From NCBI GenBank assembly GCA_949358305.1, contig OX442315.1, forward strand, positions 682,001-746,000: a stretch of 64,000 nucleotides of DNA, read 5' to 3'. Shown here piece after piece: positions 1 through 11,341 of this stretch. Numbering within the stretch: position 1 is the stretch's first letter; each line of letters opens with the position of its first letter. This DNA comes from Strigamia acuminata (lineage: Eukaryota > Arthropoda > Chilopoda > Geophilomorpha > Linotaeniidae). The translations under genes and the position numbers were made by a program. The notes below the pieces were generated by a model, which saw nothing but the letters and a program-made list of their open reading frames with translations, made no database searches and was not told where the DNA came from.

Positions 1-70
1 AAGAGGCGCGATTACCGGTTATAGTCATTTTAGCAACGCTCGTTTTAGCGACTTTTACCAAAAAAGTCCC

Positions 71-270
71 ATTTTAGCGAACATGTCATTTTAGCGACAC
101 AAAAACCTAGGTTTAAGCGACAAGCCGGCTCAAAAAAGTGGTTTTTATTAAAAAACCAGTAAGGTTAGGTTTGCGGGGGGGTCAAGGGGGGGCCGCGCCC
201 CCCCTTGTTAGCCCTTCTTAGGAATTAAACCTAGGTTTTTGTGTTGCTAAAATGACATGTTCGCTAAAAT
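71..270. repeat. Foldback (inverted-repeat) element
   Basis: The arms at 71-114 and 227-270 are inverted copies that match at about 43 of 44 positions. Both carry the motif CATTTTAGCGA. Inside is a second perfect hairpin at 183-207, with a 10-bp G-run/C-run stem and a 5-nt loop. There is no coding sequence. The whole unit could fold on itself, as in a MITE or foldback element. I could not define a target-site duplication, so the class is open. Confidence 0.6.
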
Positions 271-276
271 GGTGTG

Positions 277-331
277 TCGCTAAAATGAAATCGCTAAAAT
301 GAAATCGCTAAAATGAAATCGCTAAAATGAT
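277..331. repeat. 14-bp tandem repeat
   Basis: About four head-to-tail copies of a 14-bp unit (TCGCTAAAATGAAA) sit directly outside the right arm of the foldback element. The unit contains the same TCGCTAAAATG core as the arms. It probably arose by slippage or by expansion of the element end. Confidence 0.75.
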
Positions 332-1075
332 GGAGATCACTCAAGCGACCTGTTGGCCATGCAGCAATGCACGCCAGGAAATGTCATTCCGACCATGCTG
401 CCCAAGATCTCCTCGACCATGTGGTCGGAGGTGACAACAAGGTGAACGCACAACCTCTTTTTTTCGCAATAAAAATATAATCATTTCAAACTGTGTGTTC
501 CCTGTGTTGTTCTTAGTTGTGAATGGTGTCCAAACACCCTTGGTCCTCCCCTGGCCATGAGGCAATCGACCACCACTCAGTTTTTTGGGAATATTATTGG
601 AAGGACCTTTCCGAGTGCCATTATTTCGTTTTTCTGCCAGTTGTTGATTAGACAGTATAAAAAAAATAATCATGATGTGTTGATCAAATAACACAATCGA
701 TTTATTGTCACGGATCTACTTAATGGCGGATGTGGGTAGATCCGCAATTTAATCAAGGATGCAACCTCTGTTTAATAACAACACAACAATAAATGATAAC
801 TAAGCAACAATTAATAATAACAATAGCTTGTAAAATCTAATTAATTAGATTTAAGTTAAATTAGTGGGAGGAAAAAATTTATTGAATGGGAAATATAGTA
901 CGTTAAAAGTAGAAAATTTAATATTTATTTAGTGGGAGATTAAGGGAAAATTTAAGCCCTTATTTTATTACATAGAGCTATAATCAACAACTAGCAGAAA
1001 AACGAAATGATTTAAGTTAATCCAGAAAACCTGGAACCTGGGACACTTGATTTTCGAATCAAAATACGTGTTGCG
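332..1075. other. Non-coding, AT-rich; one inverted repeat pair
   Basis: I see no gene here. A 25-bp sequence at about 622-647 recurs inverted at about 983-1007 with one mismatch (TCAACAACTRGCAGAAAAAC on the right copy). The two copies flank about 335 bp of AT-rich DNA. They may be the TIRs of a small non-autonomous DNA element, but I found no clear target-site duplication. Confidence 0.4.
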
Positions 1076-1836
1076 GTGAGCCGGCGCCACCGAGAGACAA
1101 GAAGTTTAATTTGCAAAGTTTACTTTTTATTATTTTTCCCATTTTTGTATTTAACGGCATTAAAATATTCATGTTCATTTTGCATTTGTGGCGGATGGTC
1201 TCGCCTTGTCCCGGTCTTGCTTGAGATGGAGAGGGGTGAGGCTGGTTGCACCAACGCGACAATGGGCTAACCCGCCACCACAGGTGACGTAGTTGCCCAG
1301 AGGCGACCTCGGAGGATGGAAATGGAGGAATGCTAACTTAACTAGCCCTAAGGGCTCTAGAATCTAAAGGTCCAGGTGCCAGGGGAAGAGAGACAAGAAA
1401 ACACATCAGTTCAGTGTGAAACCAATTCAAGTCTGATTTAATAATACAAATTCCATAAACAAAGAAACCTCTTAATAATAACAGCACTTAATGATGTGGC
1501 AAATCATTATTACAACAATGAAGTAAAGGGGAAAAAGGCTTAATTTTGGTTTGACATGAGAATTCTGGAAAAGCATAAAGCAACATAGAAACCTTAAGAA
1601 TAAGCACAAATAGAAGAAACATTACATAAAAATGGAGAAATATACAAAGTAAGCTAGAAATAACATAGGAAATGAGCAATTCTAAAAAGGCATAATCACC
1701 ATGGCAACAGAGCAGTAATTTGCAACAAAGGTGAAAAAATAAAAGCACGGTAAATAACATAACAATTGAGAAGTTAAACAATGATTAAAAGCTAAGTCTA
1801 ATGCAAGGAAAACTAATCTTTTTCTTGCTCTCAACA
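1076..1836 (-). repeat. Probable BEL-1 3' LTR, far end unresolved
   Basis: Read on the minus strand, the BEL-1 stop codon is followed by a purine-rich stretch ending GGCAGGAGGA. Immediately after it, at 1836 going down, comes TGTTGAGAGC, a plausible LTR start. The start of the second BEL tail at 29006 is similar (TGTTGCGAGC). The sequence is AT-rich and has no ORF of substance. The far LTR border is uncertain, so the lower coordinate is only a guess. Confidence 0.35.
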
Positions 1837-1859
1837 TCCTCCTGCCGCCGACAGTGGCG

Positions 1860-2584
1860 TTAGTCCACCTCGAGTCGACACAGGTGCTGGATTGCTCGCT
1901 TCAACGTTCCACCGGATGCTAATTGGATCTTGCATGCTCGTATACATCCATCACGACCAGGGTAGACTTCGATGATACGTCCCAGTGGCCAGACGCCTTG
2001 GTGACCATACTCCTTGACCAAGAGAACCAACTCGCCAACTTGATATGGTGGACCTGGCTTGCACTTTGGCCTCGCATGAAACGCGCGCAACTGTAAAAGA
2101 TATTCTTGCTTCCAACGTCTCCATAAGCAAAACGACACCTGGCTCTGATGACGCCACCGTCTCTGCAACTGACGAATTGACGACGTTGTTGGCTCAGCAT
2201 CGCAGGGTTCTGAAGCGCTCGCCCAAAGGAAGTGACCGGGAGTCAATGGCAATGAGTCTCTTGGATCTTCGCTGACATAGCCGAGAGGTCGCGAATTGAT
2301 CGCATGCGATATCTCAAGCAGGATAGTGGTCAGCTCTTCAAAGGTGAGACTGCTACGACCGAGAGACCTTCGTAGTAGCTCCTTGACTGAACGGACAAGC
2401 CTTTCCCAGAAACCACCCCACCAGGCAGCACGTTCCACGATGAACTTCCAGGTAACGCCCTTTGAACAGGAAAAACTCTGAATCTCTGTGCCGGAAATAA
2501 TAGGCCAAAATCCGCGTACATCCTTACTGGCACGCTTAAACGTCTTGGCATTGTCGGACCATAACTGTTCAGGAACGCTGAATC
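1860..2584 (-). pseudogene. BEL-1 pol, integrase C-terminal half and DUF5641
   Basis: This is the 3' part of a BEL/Pao polyprotein on the minus strand. It contains the second catalytic Asp of the integrase core (WSDNAKTF) and the Glu in WGGFWERLV. The DUF5641-type tail typical of BEL/Pao integrases follows (GELVLLVKE, WPLGRIIEVYPG), ending in LEVD and a TAA stop. Its upstream half is at 19203-19833; the two were parted when Copia-1 inserted with TSD GAATC. The reading frame is kept across the junction if one TSD copy is removed. No stop codon lies inside this part. Because it is split and its 5' region is missing, it is not functional. Confidence 0.9.
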
Positions 2585-3146
2585 TGTAGGTGAGTGGTGC
2601 GCAAATAATCGGCAAATGAACCGATGTGGAAGCGTGAAATAAAGCGCGTCGCAAATGCGCGACGGTTAATTCCGATAACAGAATCGCGTGATGCGATTCG
2701 AGCGAGCGCGTGATGCGATTCGAACGAGCGCGCGACTTATGGTCGCTTACATGCGCTTAAATAGCACTGAAGGTGCTCTAAAGTGAAGGTAAACACTTAA
2801 AAACATAAAAGTTTAATGAAAAGTAAACCATATCTTACATAAATGGATTTCCAAAGGTGAAAAGATGTGAAAGTGCACACACCTGTGTGCGCTGCCATCT
2901 TGGATTCGGGATAAGAGTGTCACAGCACTCTGGTGACAGTTATTAACATTAAGTTTTAAATTAAAGAACAAATCATCTAAGTAAAACATAAGCAAAGTAT
3001 GGAATTACATACTGGACAGCAGAAATTAAATCCAAATAGAGAAAACAGTAAATAAATGATCAAATATCAATACAATGTGTTTGAACACAAACAATATAGT
3101 ATATAAACATTTGATATCGACAACAAATTTGGTCTTAGGACCAACA
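2585..3146 (-). repeat. Copia-1 3' LTR
   Basis: This 562-bp LTR nearly matches the copy at 18637-19197. The polypurine tract is on the minus strand just before it, GAAGGGGGGATT at about 3147-3158. The LTR begins with the small palindrome TTGGTC-CTAA-GACCAA. It also holds a YY1-like motif (2894-2904, reverse strand) and a 21-bp direct duplication around 2684-2727. Confidence 0.92.
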
Positions 3147-3353
3147 AATCCCCCCTTCGATCTTAAATGTTCGGGGAAAGATACAATCGGGTACTAGAAT
3201 TATAGTATAAACATTAATCATAAGGGAAATAATAATGTCGAATCACCGAGCCGGGTACTATCATTGAAAAACTCTGCGGAAGCCCGAATATTCCCACTGA
3301 TCTCGATGACTCTCATAATCGGGAAAAACTAAATTAGGAATGTCACGATAAAG

Positions 3354-5911
3354 TTACAATCGGAAAATCCGAGAAATCAACGATTGTAAACGTTCCGATC
3401 CGAGCCACTTCGTGAAGATGTCGGCGACGTTGAGATCGCCGGGCACTTTGCGGAATTCGAAACGTCCCGCCGTATACCACTCCCTGAGCCAATGATAACG
3501 TACACGAATATGTCAAGTTTTCGAAGTTTCAACATCGTTGGAAGTAAACTGTATGGCCGAGAGAGCGTCGGAATAAATGACGGGTCGCGATAATCGGTTG
3601 AGGATCGGAAATTGAAGGTAAACGTGGTCCAACCAATAGAGTTCCTTGACACACTCAACAAGGGCGATAAATTCTGCTTCCATTGTTGAGCATGCCACGG
3701 TCGACTGTTTACGACAGGACCAGCCGATTGGAATGTTGCCGATGAAAGTAATATAACCGCCGAAACTTAATGATGTCTCCGGATCGCATGCCCACGAAGC
3801 ATCGGTGTAAGCCCACAATTGTGAAGATGTACAGCCGGATAATTCGATGCAAAAGTGCGCGGTGTTAGCGACGTACTGTAGAACTTGAAGCAACGCTCGA
3901 ATGTGGGTCTTATTATAGCAGGTGTTGTATTGCGATAAATGGATAACGGAGTAAAGTATATCGGGGCGTGTCCTCGAAGCCAGGAATAACAGTGATCCGA
4001 TCAGCGAGCGGTATGGGAAATCTTCCAAATTCTCGGTCGATCCTCTGACGAGTGTCGTCCCGGGTGTCACGGGAACTTTCACGAGCTTGTTGGTCGAGGT
4101 ACCAAACTTTTTGATGATCTTCGCAATATAAGCACGTTGGGAAATGAATGTGCGTCCCATATCACGGATGAACTCGACGCCTAACAATTTCGTAATCGGA
4201 CCGAGATTAACGATTTGGAATTTCGAACTGATAAGTTGGATCAATTGGTCGAAAACACTGTCGGACGCGTAGAATAAAATAATATCGTCCACGTAGACTA
4301 ACATGATAGCGGAGTTTCCAAAGACGTAGACACAATTGCAAGCTGGCATTCTTCGGAATCCGAGGTCTCGAAGCGTCTCGTCTAACTTTTCGAACCATTG
4401 TCTTCCCGACTGGTGGAGGCCGTAAAGGGATTTAACGAGTAGCCACACATTGTTGGGGTTGGAACATGTGGCACCTGCAGGGATCCGCACGTAGACTTTA
4501 TGTTTAAGTTCACCATACAGGTACGCACATTTCACATCTAAGTGTGCATCCTTCCAACCACGCAACACGACGAGAAGACAGAAGAATAAACGGATTAAGA
4601 CGAAATTCACCACCGGACTAAAAACTTCATCGTAGTCGACTCCGAGAGTTTGACGAAAACCCTGGGCGACTAAACGAGCTCGGTATCTTGTGATCGTTCC
4701 TGCTGCATCGGTCTTCAACTTAAAAAGCCATTTGCAACCAAGAATCGTAGTATCCGGTGGTCTTGGAACTTCGAGATAAACTTCTCTTTCGGTAAATGTG
4801 TCGAGCTCTTCCTTAATGGCTTCGCGCCATTTCGGAGCGTCGGAGAATTTCGGGATTTCAGCGTAGGAAGTTGGTTCCGTTCTGCAAAGATGAGCCGCAT
4901 GACGAACACCCGGAACTGTAGGTAATGTATACTCGATGTTACTCCAAATAAACAAACTGGGGTCATAATCGATGTTGTTGAGCATACAGTATTCATCAAC
5001 ATCCCTCTGAGATCTGAGTCGAATGCCCGGCATTGGAAAATAGTAAACGTCCGTTTTAATCGATCCCGGAACTTGATCCTTCCGGAGGTGTTCCTCGCGT
5101 CTCCAATCACTGCACTCGGAATCTCCCCCAATGGGTCGCCAAATATATGCAGTATGGCGATCCGTAGCAGGCAAGACTTCAGTCCCGACTATGTGCTGAA
5201 TTGGAGCAGGAGACATTGGAGTATCGTCAAATACCGACACTGTATGAGAAAGATCTGCTCCACGGATTTTCCGGCGATATGTGATGTATCTAGCTGGAGA
5301 ACCCGGCGCTGACTGGCGAGGGGATTGCTCTGCAGACGTCCCAGTGAATTCAGATGTACCGGGATAAAGTGAAATCTCGTCAATTCGATCATCGTTAATT
5401 TGTTCGGCATCATCCTCCGTATCGCCCTCCTGATAAAGCACAGGATAGGACTGTGAATGTCCTAGACTTGCCGAACTCGGTAATTGCAGTGCACACGCAT
5501 CCAACAATAACTGCTCTGGCGTTGTCGGAGGCGGCAATTGGATGACCGGTGTATGAACAGAGTGAGATGTCGATACGCCGCTGGCGTGGCTTGCTCCACC
5601 ATTATCGGAGTCGTCGTCGGAATGGTCAGAATGGTCGGAATCGGAATGTCTTGGCCAGTCTTGAAACTGAACGTTGTCGTTAAACGAAACCGATTGCTGT
5701 CCGACATCAGAAAAAGTTTCTTCGGGCCGTTGAGATGCGCCACGAAGAGATTTCCGATATGATTGGCGTTCATCGATCTTGACGTGAACCGTTTCGTAAA
5801 CTCGATCTTCTACCGGATTCCAAACTCTATATCCGCGGGTACCAGTCGCGTAACCAACGAGATATCCCTCCCATGCACGCGGATCTAGTTTCTTGCGGCC
5901 TGGTGCGGTGT
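3354..5911 (-). pseudogene. Copia-1 pol, RT and RNase H half
   Basis: This is the C-terminal half of Copia-1 pol. It has a reverse transcriptase with the YVDDI catalytic box, then RNase H with TDASW and MEAEFIAL, and the terminal ADIFTKWL motif. It aligns along its length with the intact Copia-2 protein, stop codon at 3354-3356. An in-frame TGA at 3513-3515 stands where Copia-2 has CGA (Arg), which fits C-to-T decay of a CpG. At 5911 the frame runs into element A. The upstream half is at 15333-17742. Copia RTs act in cytoplasmic particles; this one is dead. Confidence 0.92.
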
Positions 5912-6167
5912 AATGTATGACGGTTTACAATGGCTATAAATGCCTATTTTCTATCAAGAAAGCGCTGTTGCGCCAATATGATGGTATTTTTTACAATATT
6001 CTGTGTAAAACTGATAAATGTCTAGAATAAAGTCATTTATGATGTTTCAAATACAAAGATGTTCGTTTATTAAGAATAAACACTAATTTCCACATGATAC
6101 TAAAGTATCACGGCATAATTACGAAGATTCGTCTGCTAAAACCCGCATTTGTCAATGCTCCATATTG

Positions 6168-6181
6168 CCACTAGATGGCGC
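6168..6181 (+). promoter_or_regulatory. CTCF-like core motif in element A LTR
   Basis: CCACTAGATGGCGC fits the degenerate core recognised by CTCF in animals (CCASYAGRKGGCRS) at every position. The same motif is at 13671-13684 and 63136-63149 in the other LTR copies. It lies about 370 bp upstream of the TATA box. Binding is inferred from the motif only. Confidence 0.5.
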
Positions 6182-6550
6182 GATCGCAATTAGCGATAAA
6201 TTCGAATACGAACTTGAAAACCTCATGATTAAATATAAACGTATATTTAATCAAGTGAATAAATTGTGTTAAATATTAATATAAATATATATTAAATATC
6301 TGACATTGTTAAATACAATGTAACTTCCATTTCTGCGGGACAGAATGTTTAGCGATCAATCGGTCAACCGATCAATCTGATTGGTGGAACCCATTTCCGG
6401 TCCTGGGTATCCAGTTCCGGTTGTAACAAGGATTAGCATAATTTGCATAAATGCTCCTCCGTATCCACTTCCGGTGATACGGGATTGGAGGGATTCGTGG
6501 AACCCATGTTCCAATTGGATGACTGGATTAATCCTTAAATCCAGTCAGGT

Positions 6551-6557
6551 TATATAA
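6551..6557 (+). promoter_or_regulatory. TATA box of element A LTR
   Basis: TATATAA sits upstream of a likely start region (about 6580) and downstream of CCAAT-like and TTCCGGT motifs. It is preserved at 14054-14060 and 63519-63525 in the other copies. It would place U3/R within the first third of the LTR, leaving an R-U5 of about 1.2 kb. Confidence 0.6.
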
Positions 6558-6705
6558 ACCCAAACAATCGGCCATTCCGCAGCTCTGTTTGATTATTTCT
6601 GTTTGGTATTGTTACTTAAGAAGTATGATTCGTTGTTCACGTAAAAAACCTTTTGGTTCTTTGTTGATTTATTCGCAAAGAACCGTTGCATGATTCTACA
6701 GAATC

Positions 6706-6909
6706 ATGCCACCGCCGGCAATTGAAGTCGAAGTGCTGGGATTATTATGTTGCATAAATGTTACAGTCTACGGTTGCGACGCCGAAGGAGAACCCGCCGT
6801 TGTGCAATTCAGTATCCTCCGGACAGGACCAAGTTGTCTTTTTCGGTATGAACGTATTCCGTTACCACGAGTAGCATCGGTATTGTTGAGAATCGGTTCC
6901 TTCACCTGA
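6706..6909 (+). CDS. 67-aa short ORF in element A LTR
   Basis: This ATG-started ORF lies about 125 nt past the predicted transcription start. It is the same in all three LTR copies in the window (14209-14412 and 63675-63878). The product has no domain I recognise; it holds a Cys-Cys pair and no clear signal peptide. It could act as an upstream ORF that limits translation of the leader, or it may be chance. Since the copies are young, identity is not proof of selection. Confidence 0.25.
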   Translation: MPPPAIEVEVLGLLCCINVTVYGCDAEGEPAVVQFSILRTGPSCLFRYERIPLPRVASVLLRIGSFT

Positions 6910-7831
6910 TGGTGCCAAAGCAGTCTGTTTTACAGTAACCACGAGTAGCACCAAGTGTTTGGCAAGCTGATTCTCATGGTATTCGATGCCAAAGCAGTCG
7001 GTCTATTATTAGTACCGCGAGAGATAAAACTGCTGTGCGGAGCCGCGAGCTATCGACCCCTGTGTACGTGGTACCGTCAACCACTCGATGGACGACCGTG
7101 CTGCGACGCCGGGGACGCTTGATACCGTTCTGCATGGCAAGGCGTATATTCTAATCGATGGCAATTGTGTGTTGCGACGGGAAGCTTAATCTTCATTTTA
7201 TTTATAACAGCAAAACTTAAACTCGACAACCAGTTGGACCAAAATCAAGTCAGAAGACTTAATCTCATATTGAACTCAATATAACCGATAAGTTGACGAC
7301 AACTTATTCCCGAAATATCTAAATAAGAATTCACAACGATATGAATTAAATATAATTCATAAGTGGAATATTGATAAGTAAATGAATACATTTACTTACA
7401 CCAATATCCTCCCAAAGTTGTGGCGGTGCAGACAAAGTCAACCGCAATGCTCAAATCATTCGATTTATCGACGTGCGATAGTTCACACAGCGAACCAAGG
7501 AAACCAGCGAAGCCGTATCGGACTCCAGGACACAGCCATCCGGCTTAAGATGACATCTATAATCAGGTCGAGCGATGGGGAAACCGCTCCCATATTCCAG
7601 ACCCGTAGTGATATTATTCTAGGGCCAGTTGGCCAATTCTTTGTATAGTTTAATAGCTGATTTAACTTGCCAAATGTCGGCATTAGTCCTATGTATAATT
7701 TAGCCTTGATATTATTGTTTACCAACAATAAACTGTCTTGTATTTATCTCGTATTGTATTCACTGTTTATTTATTGCGATCTCTTCCCGGTACCATTGTT
7801 AAATGGGAGTTGTGGTCGTCACCGTCACACG

Positions 7832-7850
7832 TGGAGGTCCCACCGAGATT
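7832..7850 (+). promoter_or_regulatory. Element A primer binding site (tRNA-Gln)
   Basis: TGGAGGTCCCACCGAGATT begins 2 nt after the LTR end. It is complementary to a tRNA 3' end of the tRNA-Gln type (T-arm AATCTCGG, acceptor GGGACCT, CCA tail). The primer would start minus-strand DNA synthesis. Confidence 0.75.
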
Positions 7851-7949
7851 AGGTTGCAATTAAATTCGATTGAATTGCAACAGTGAATATTGGAGATAAA
7901 TATTTAACTAAAAGATTTAAGTTAAAAATAGACAGATTAAATTTTCAGT

Positions 7950-10910
7950 TTATATTTCCATGTGAAGAAGTTAAACTGATGAAATAGAAATACGTAGTAG
8001 ATTTTCCTTCATTATTTTCGTTTGAAGATTTTAGGGATTTCAAAGACTACCACCTAATCTCACACGTGGAGGTCCCACCGAGATTAGGTTGCAATTAAAT
8101 TCGATAGAATTGTAAAAGTGAATTTTGAGATAAATATTTAACTAAAAGATTTAGTTAAAAAACAGACAAGTTTCAAACCATGTTTATTTTCTTGAGAAAC
8201 ACCAAAACAGTCCTTTAACTAGGAATAGACCTATCACACGATCACTGAAATAGGTTGCAAATTAATTCGATCGAATTGCAAAAGCGAATCTTGAATCCGA
8301 TATTAACTAAAAAATTTTAGTTAAAACAGACAAATAGATTTTCAGTTTATATTTTCATGTGAAAAGTTAAACTGACGAAATGGAAACGTTTAGTGAACTC
8401 TCTTTACTATTTTCGTTCGACAATTTAAGGAATACGAAGTATTTTAAATAAGAAATCAAAAAAAGTTTCGAGTGAAATAAGAATACAGATATTTTTTTCG
8501 AAGTTTGTTTTATTTCGAAAAGCTAAAAACATACAAGTTTAGAAGGCGGACTTCTTACGAATTTATCTTTCCACCTGAAAAGTTAAAACGAAGAAAACAC
8601 CGCAACTATTTGGAAATATTTACAAGAAATTAAGTTTCTTGTAACTGTACGTCGACACCGATAGCCAGCGACCACGCGCCATAGCAATACGCGTCGATCT
8701 CCGTATCAAACGCAGCAGGGAAGCTACTCAAACCTTCAACGCAAGGTGCGAACGAATGCTTGGAAATTATGGCGGACAACAGATAAAAGACAGCGGAGAA
8801 ATGTTACAGAAGGTTCGTAGAGATTTATTTAAGTGTCGCGAACTAATTTTTCCACTGCCATCGGTACCAAAGATAATTTAGTTGTTGGAGAAAAACAACA
8901 CACTCCATTTCGCAGAAAAGATTTGCAAATCGAAATGAATATTACCTTTATTTGAAGGAATTAACTATTTTCACAAAAAGTACATTTTTTCCTTCGGGAC
9001 AATGGAAATTAAGAAAATATAAAATGGCGGCGAATGAAGTTGCCGACCACGTAGAATAGTATTTTTTACATTGAAAGTTACGAATCACGATAAACGCTTT
9101 CCCTCGGAAAAGTAAAAGGATTTCATTCAATCTTTCCTTTCGGAAATTTAACAGTGTTTTAAGTTTCCAACGATATTTGGGTCTCCCAAATTTTGAGAAT
9201 TTCTAAATGAAATTTAGCTGTTTGAAAAACAACGAATATTTTTAGTAATCTAATCGGACATTTTCCCACATGATTTCTTAAAACCGGAATAACAAATCCA
9301 TTTGTGGCTATGAACTTTGCCACATGAAATATTTACGGAGCGAATATTTTTTGATTGGATTGAAGCTTTAAAATCAGATAGCTGATTTAAACGAAGAAAA
9401 TAAGTTTCAAAGTAATTATTTTTCTTTCGGAAAAATCAAATAAATCACCGCTGATGAAAAGTTGTATTTTTCCATTCGAAAAAACTAAGAATTGCACAAG
9501 ATTTATCTTCTATTTTGAACATAGATTTTATTCGGAAAAGGAAAGATTCTAGATACATTATTTTTCTCTAAAAATTAAGAATTTAGTCAATTTTCCTAAA
9601 GGTTAATGGAATGTCATCATATATTTCGTTCGTAATTTACGTGTTAAAGTTTAATCAGAAAAACGATTGAATATGTTTTATTTGCGATAAGTAAAAGAAA
9701 GGTTCTTTAAAAATGGAATTTCGATGCAAATCCCACAGTAAAGGGAATGTTATGTGTGAGCAATTAACGAAAAGTTGGAATAACTTCATTTTATTTCATT
9801 CAAAAGTAGTTGTGAAAAATCAATTTCAAATATTTTTCAAAGAAAAATTATTTTTATCGGAAAAAAGTAATTTACATGTCCTCGCGCGGACCGAGTAGTA
9901 AACTGCTTAATTGTGACATCGATACTGTTATTGTGTCACGTGTTATACGGAATTCCAAACCAGTGAATTACGAATTTTGGCGCGATAGGAATAGAAGTTT
10001 GACAGTGAAAGTTCTCCAGATTTGTCTTTTCATTTGAAAAGTTCAAATTGAGGAAATGCTGCAGCAGATGAAGGTATTTACGACAATTGAGATTTAAATA
10101 TTCTTTCATTCAAAAGATAAAAGATCTCTGCAAAAACATCTCGTTATTAGAGATAAGGGGGACGAAAATTATTAAAACGAATAATCAAAGACACGTCCTT
10201 CGTAAATATCGCAAAGGAATAACTAATTGTGAAAACAATTGTCCGCTCAGGAAAAGTGGAATTTAGCTAGATATTTTCTTTCGAAAAATCAAAGCAATTG
10301 TCATCAAAAAAGAAAGATTTGATGAATAATTTTTACCCAAAAGTCTAAAGGATTGTCGAATAGTTTTCTCCCGAAAAACAAGTACACATTTGTACCAATA
10401 ACTTTATCGTTTAAAGTAAAATTTCGAATATTTTCTTTTGGAAGATTAGAGAATTAGATAATTTTTCTCGCAAAACAAATTTAAAGAATTTTAACGAATT
10501 TTTATTTGTTAAAAAAATTTGTTAAAAAAGGGGGAGATGGATGGTGAAAATTTATTTTTTCACACTCGAAAAATGGAATTTAAACCCGAAAAAGTAAAGA
10601 CTTGGTCAAATTATTCTTCCTATTGGAAATGAATACACAATGTTGGGAATCGAAAATAGATTTCAATTACAAAGGAATGATTATTTGAACGATAATTGAA
10701 TAAGAATAAGAAAAATTGAGAGTTTGAGAAAACTTTATTAAAGTTGTGGTTGTAACGATATCACACACTAACGGAATAATTAAAAGAAAAATATTTTTTG
10801 AAGAAAAGTTATTTAATTATTTGGATTGGTAAAAATCCCAAAGTTCAAGAAGATTGAAGTAAGTTTATTTTATTTTCATTTGAAAAATACAATATTTTAC
10901 GAATGTCTTC
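7950..10910 (+). other. Element A leader with an array of small hairpins
   Basis: This AT-rich leader has no gene. About 25 short hairpin-capable motifs recur through it, each a T-run plus C, a 3-6 nt loop often ending CG, then GAAAA and usually TnAA. Examples start near 8352, 8568, 9097, 9131, 9419, 9467, 9527, 10027, 10273 and 10873. The spacing is irregular, often 40-100 bp. The array is probably transcribed in the genomic RNA, so it may serve in packaging, dimer formation or translation. Confidence 0.55.
8067..8085 (+). repeat. Second copy of the primer site in a leader duplication
   Basis: The 19-nt primer site and about 90 nt after it (7830-7925) are repeated at about 8064-8157. The repeat includes the last bases of the LTR (TCACACG). 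A third, degenerate unit lacking the primer site starts near 8250. A duplicated LTR-leader junction suggests an earlier slip during reverse transcription. Confidence 0.8.
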
Positions 10911-11341
10911 CCGAAGGAATTTTATTTTATCGGTAAAATTGAATCTCGAAGGGAACGGACTTAGTAGAGAACTACTAAATAGATGTAACGTCCTTTATAC
11001 CATTGGCCGACACTAACATCCGCCAATCAGAAGTTGGGAGATCTAGGGATCCCCAGCCCCCTGCTATTAAAGGAGGACCAGATCAGATACTGATCATTCG
11101 CATCCAGACCAGACCAGAAGACGTGTTCCAGAGTCATCTTGACCACGCCGTCCCGATTTCAGTCACGATTCGAATTTTGTGTGCCGTGTAACCTGCAAAA
11201 GCTAACACGTGTCAAACAAACGCGAAGTTTAATTTTATTTTGTCAAAAGTAAAGTTTAGAAGTGTTTCTTGTTGAAAAGTGTATTATATTCGTCTTCTTT
11301 ATAAATTAAAGAATTAAAATCGTCAGATTTTGAATTTTTTT

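Larger units (their letters stand above)
5916..7829 (+). repeat. Element A 5' LTR
   Basis: This LTR starts TATGACGG and ends CCGTCACA. The borders come from the TSD and from comparison with the copies at 13419 and 62885. It contains a CTCF-like site, three TTCCGGT motifs (about 6396-6466), a TATA box at 6551, a short ORF at 6706 and two 74-bp tandem units. The units carry ACCACGAGTAGCA at 6864 and 6938, and TGCCAAAGCAGTC at 6913 and 6987. Confidence 0.93.

Noticed and set aside
277-331. CRISPR-like array
   Set aside because: The 14-bp units are head to tail without spacers and sit next to a foldback element in a eukaryotic TE context.
341-694. 117-codon minus-strand ORF
   Set aside because: No known motif, low-complexity flanks, and no support from context; likely chance.
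7382-7648. 88-codon ORF in element A LTR (also at 14885-15151)
   Set aside because: It lies in the LTR without promoter context of its own; identity between copies only reflects their young age. No domain recognised.
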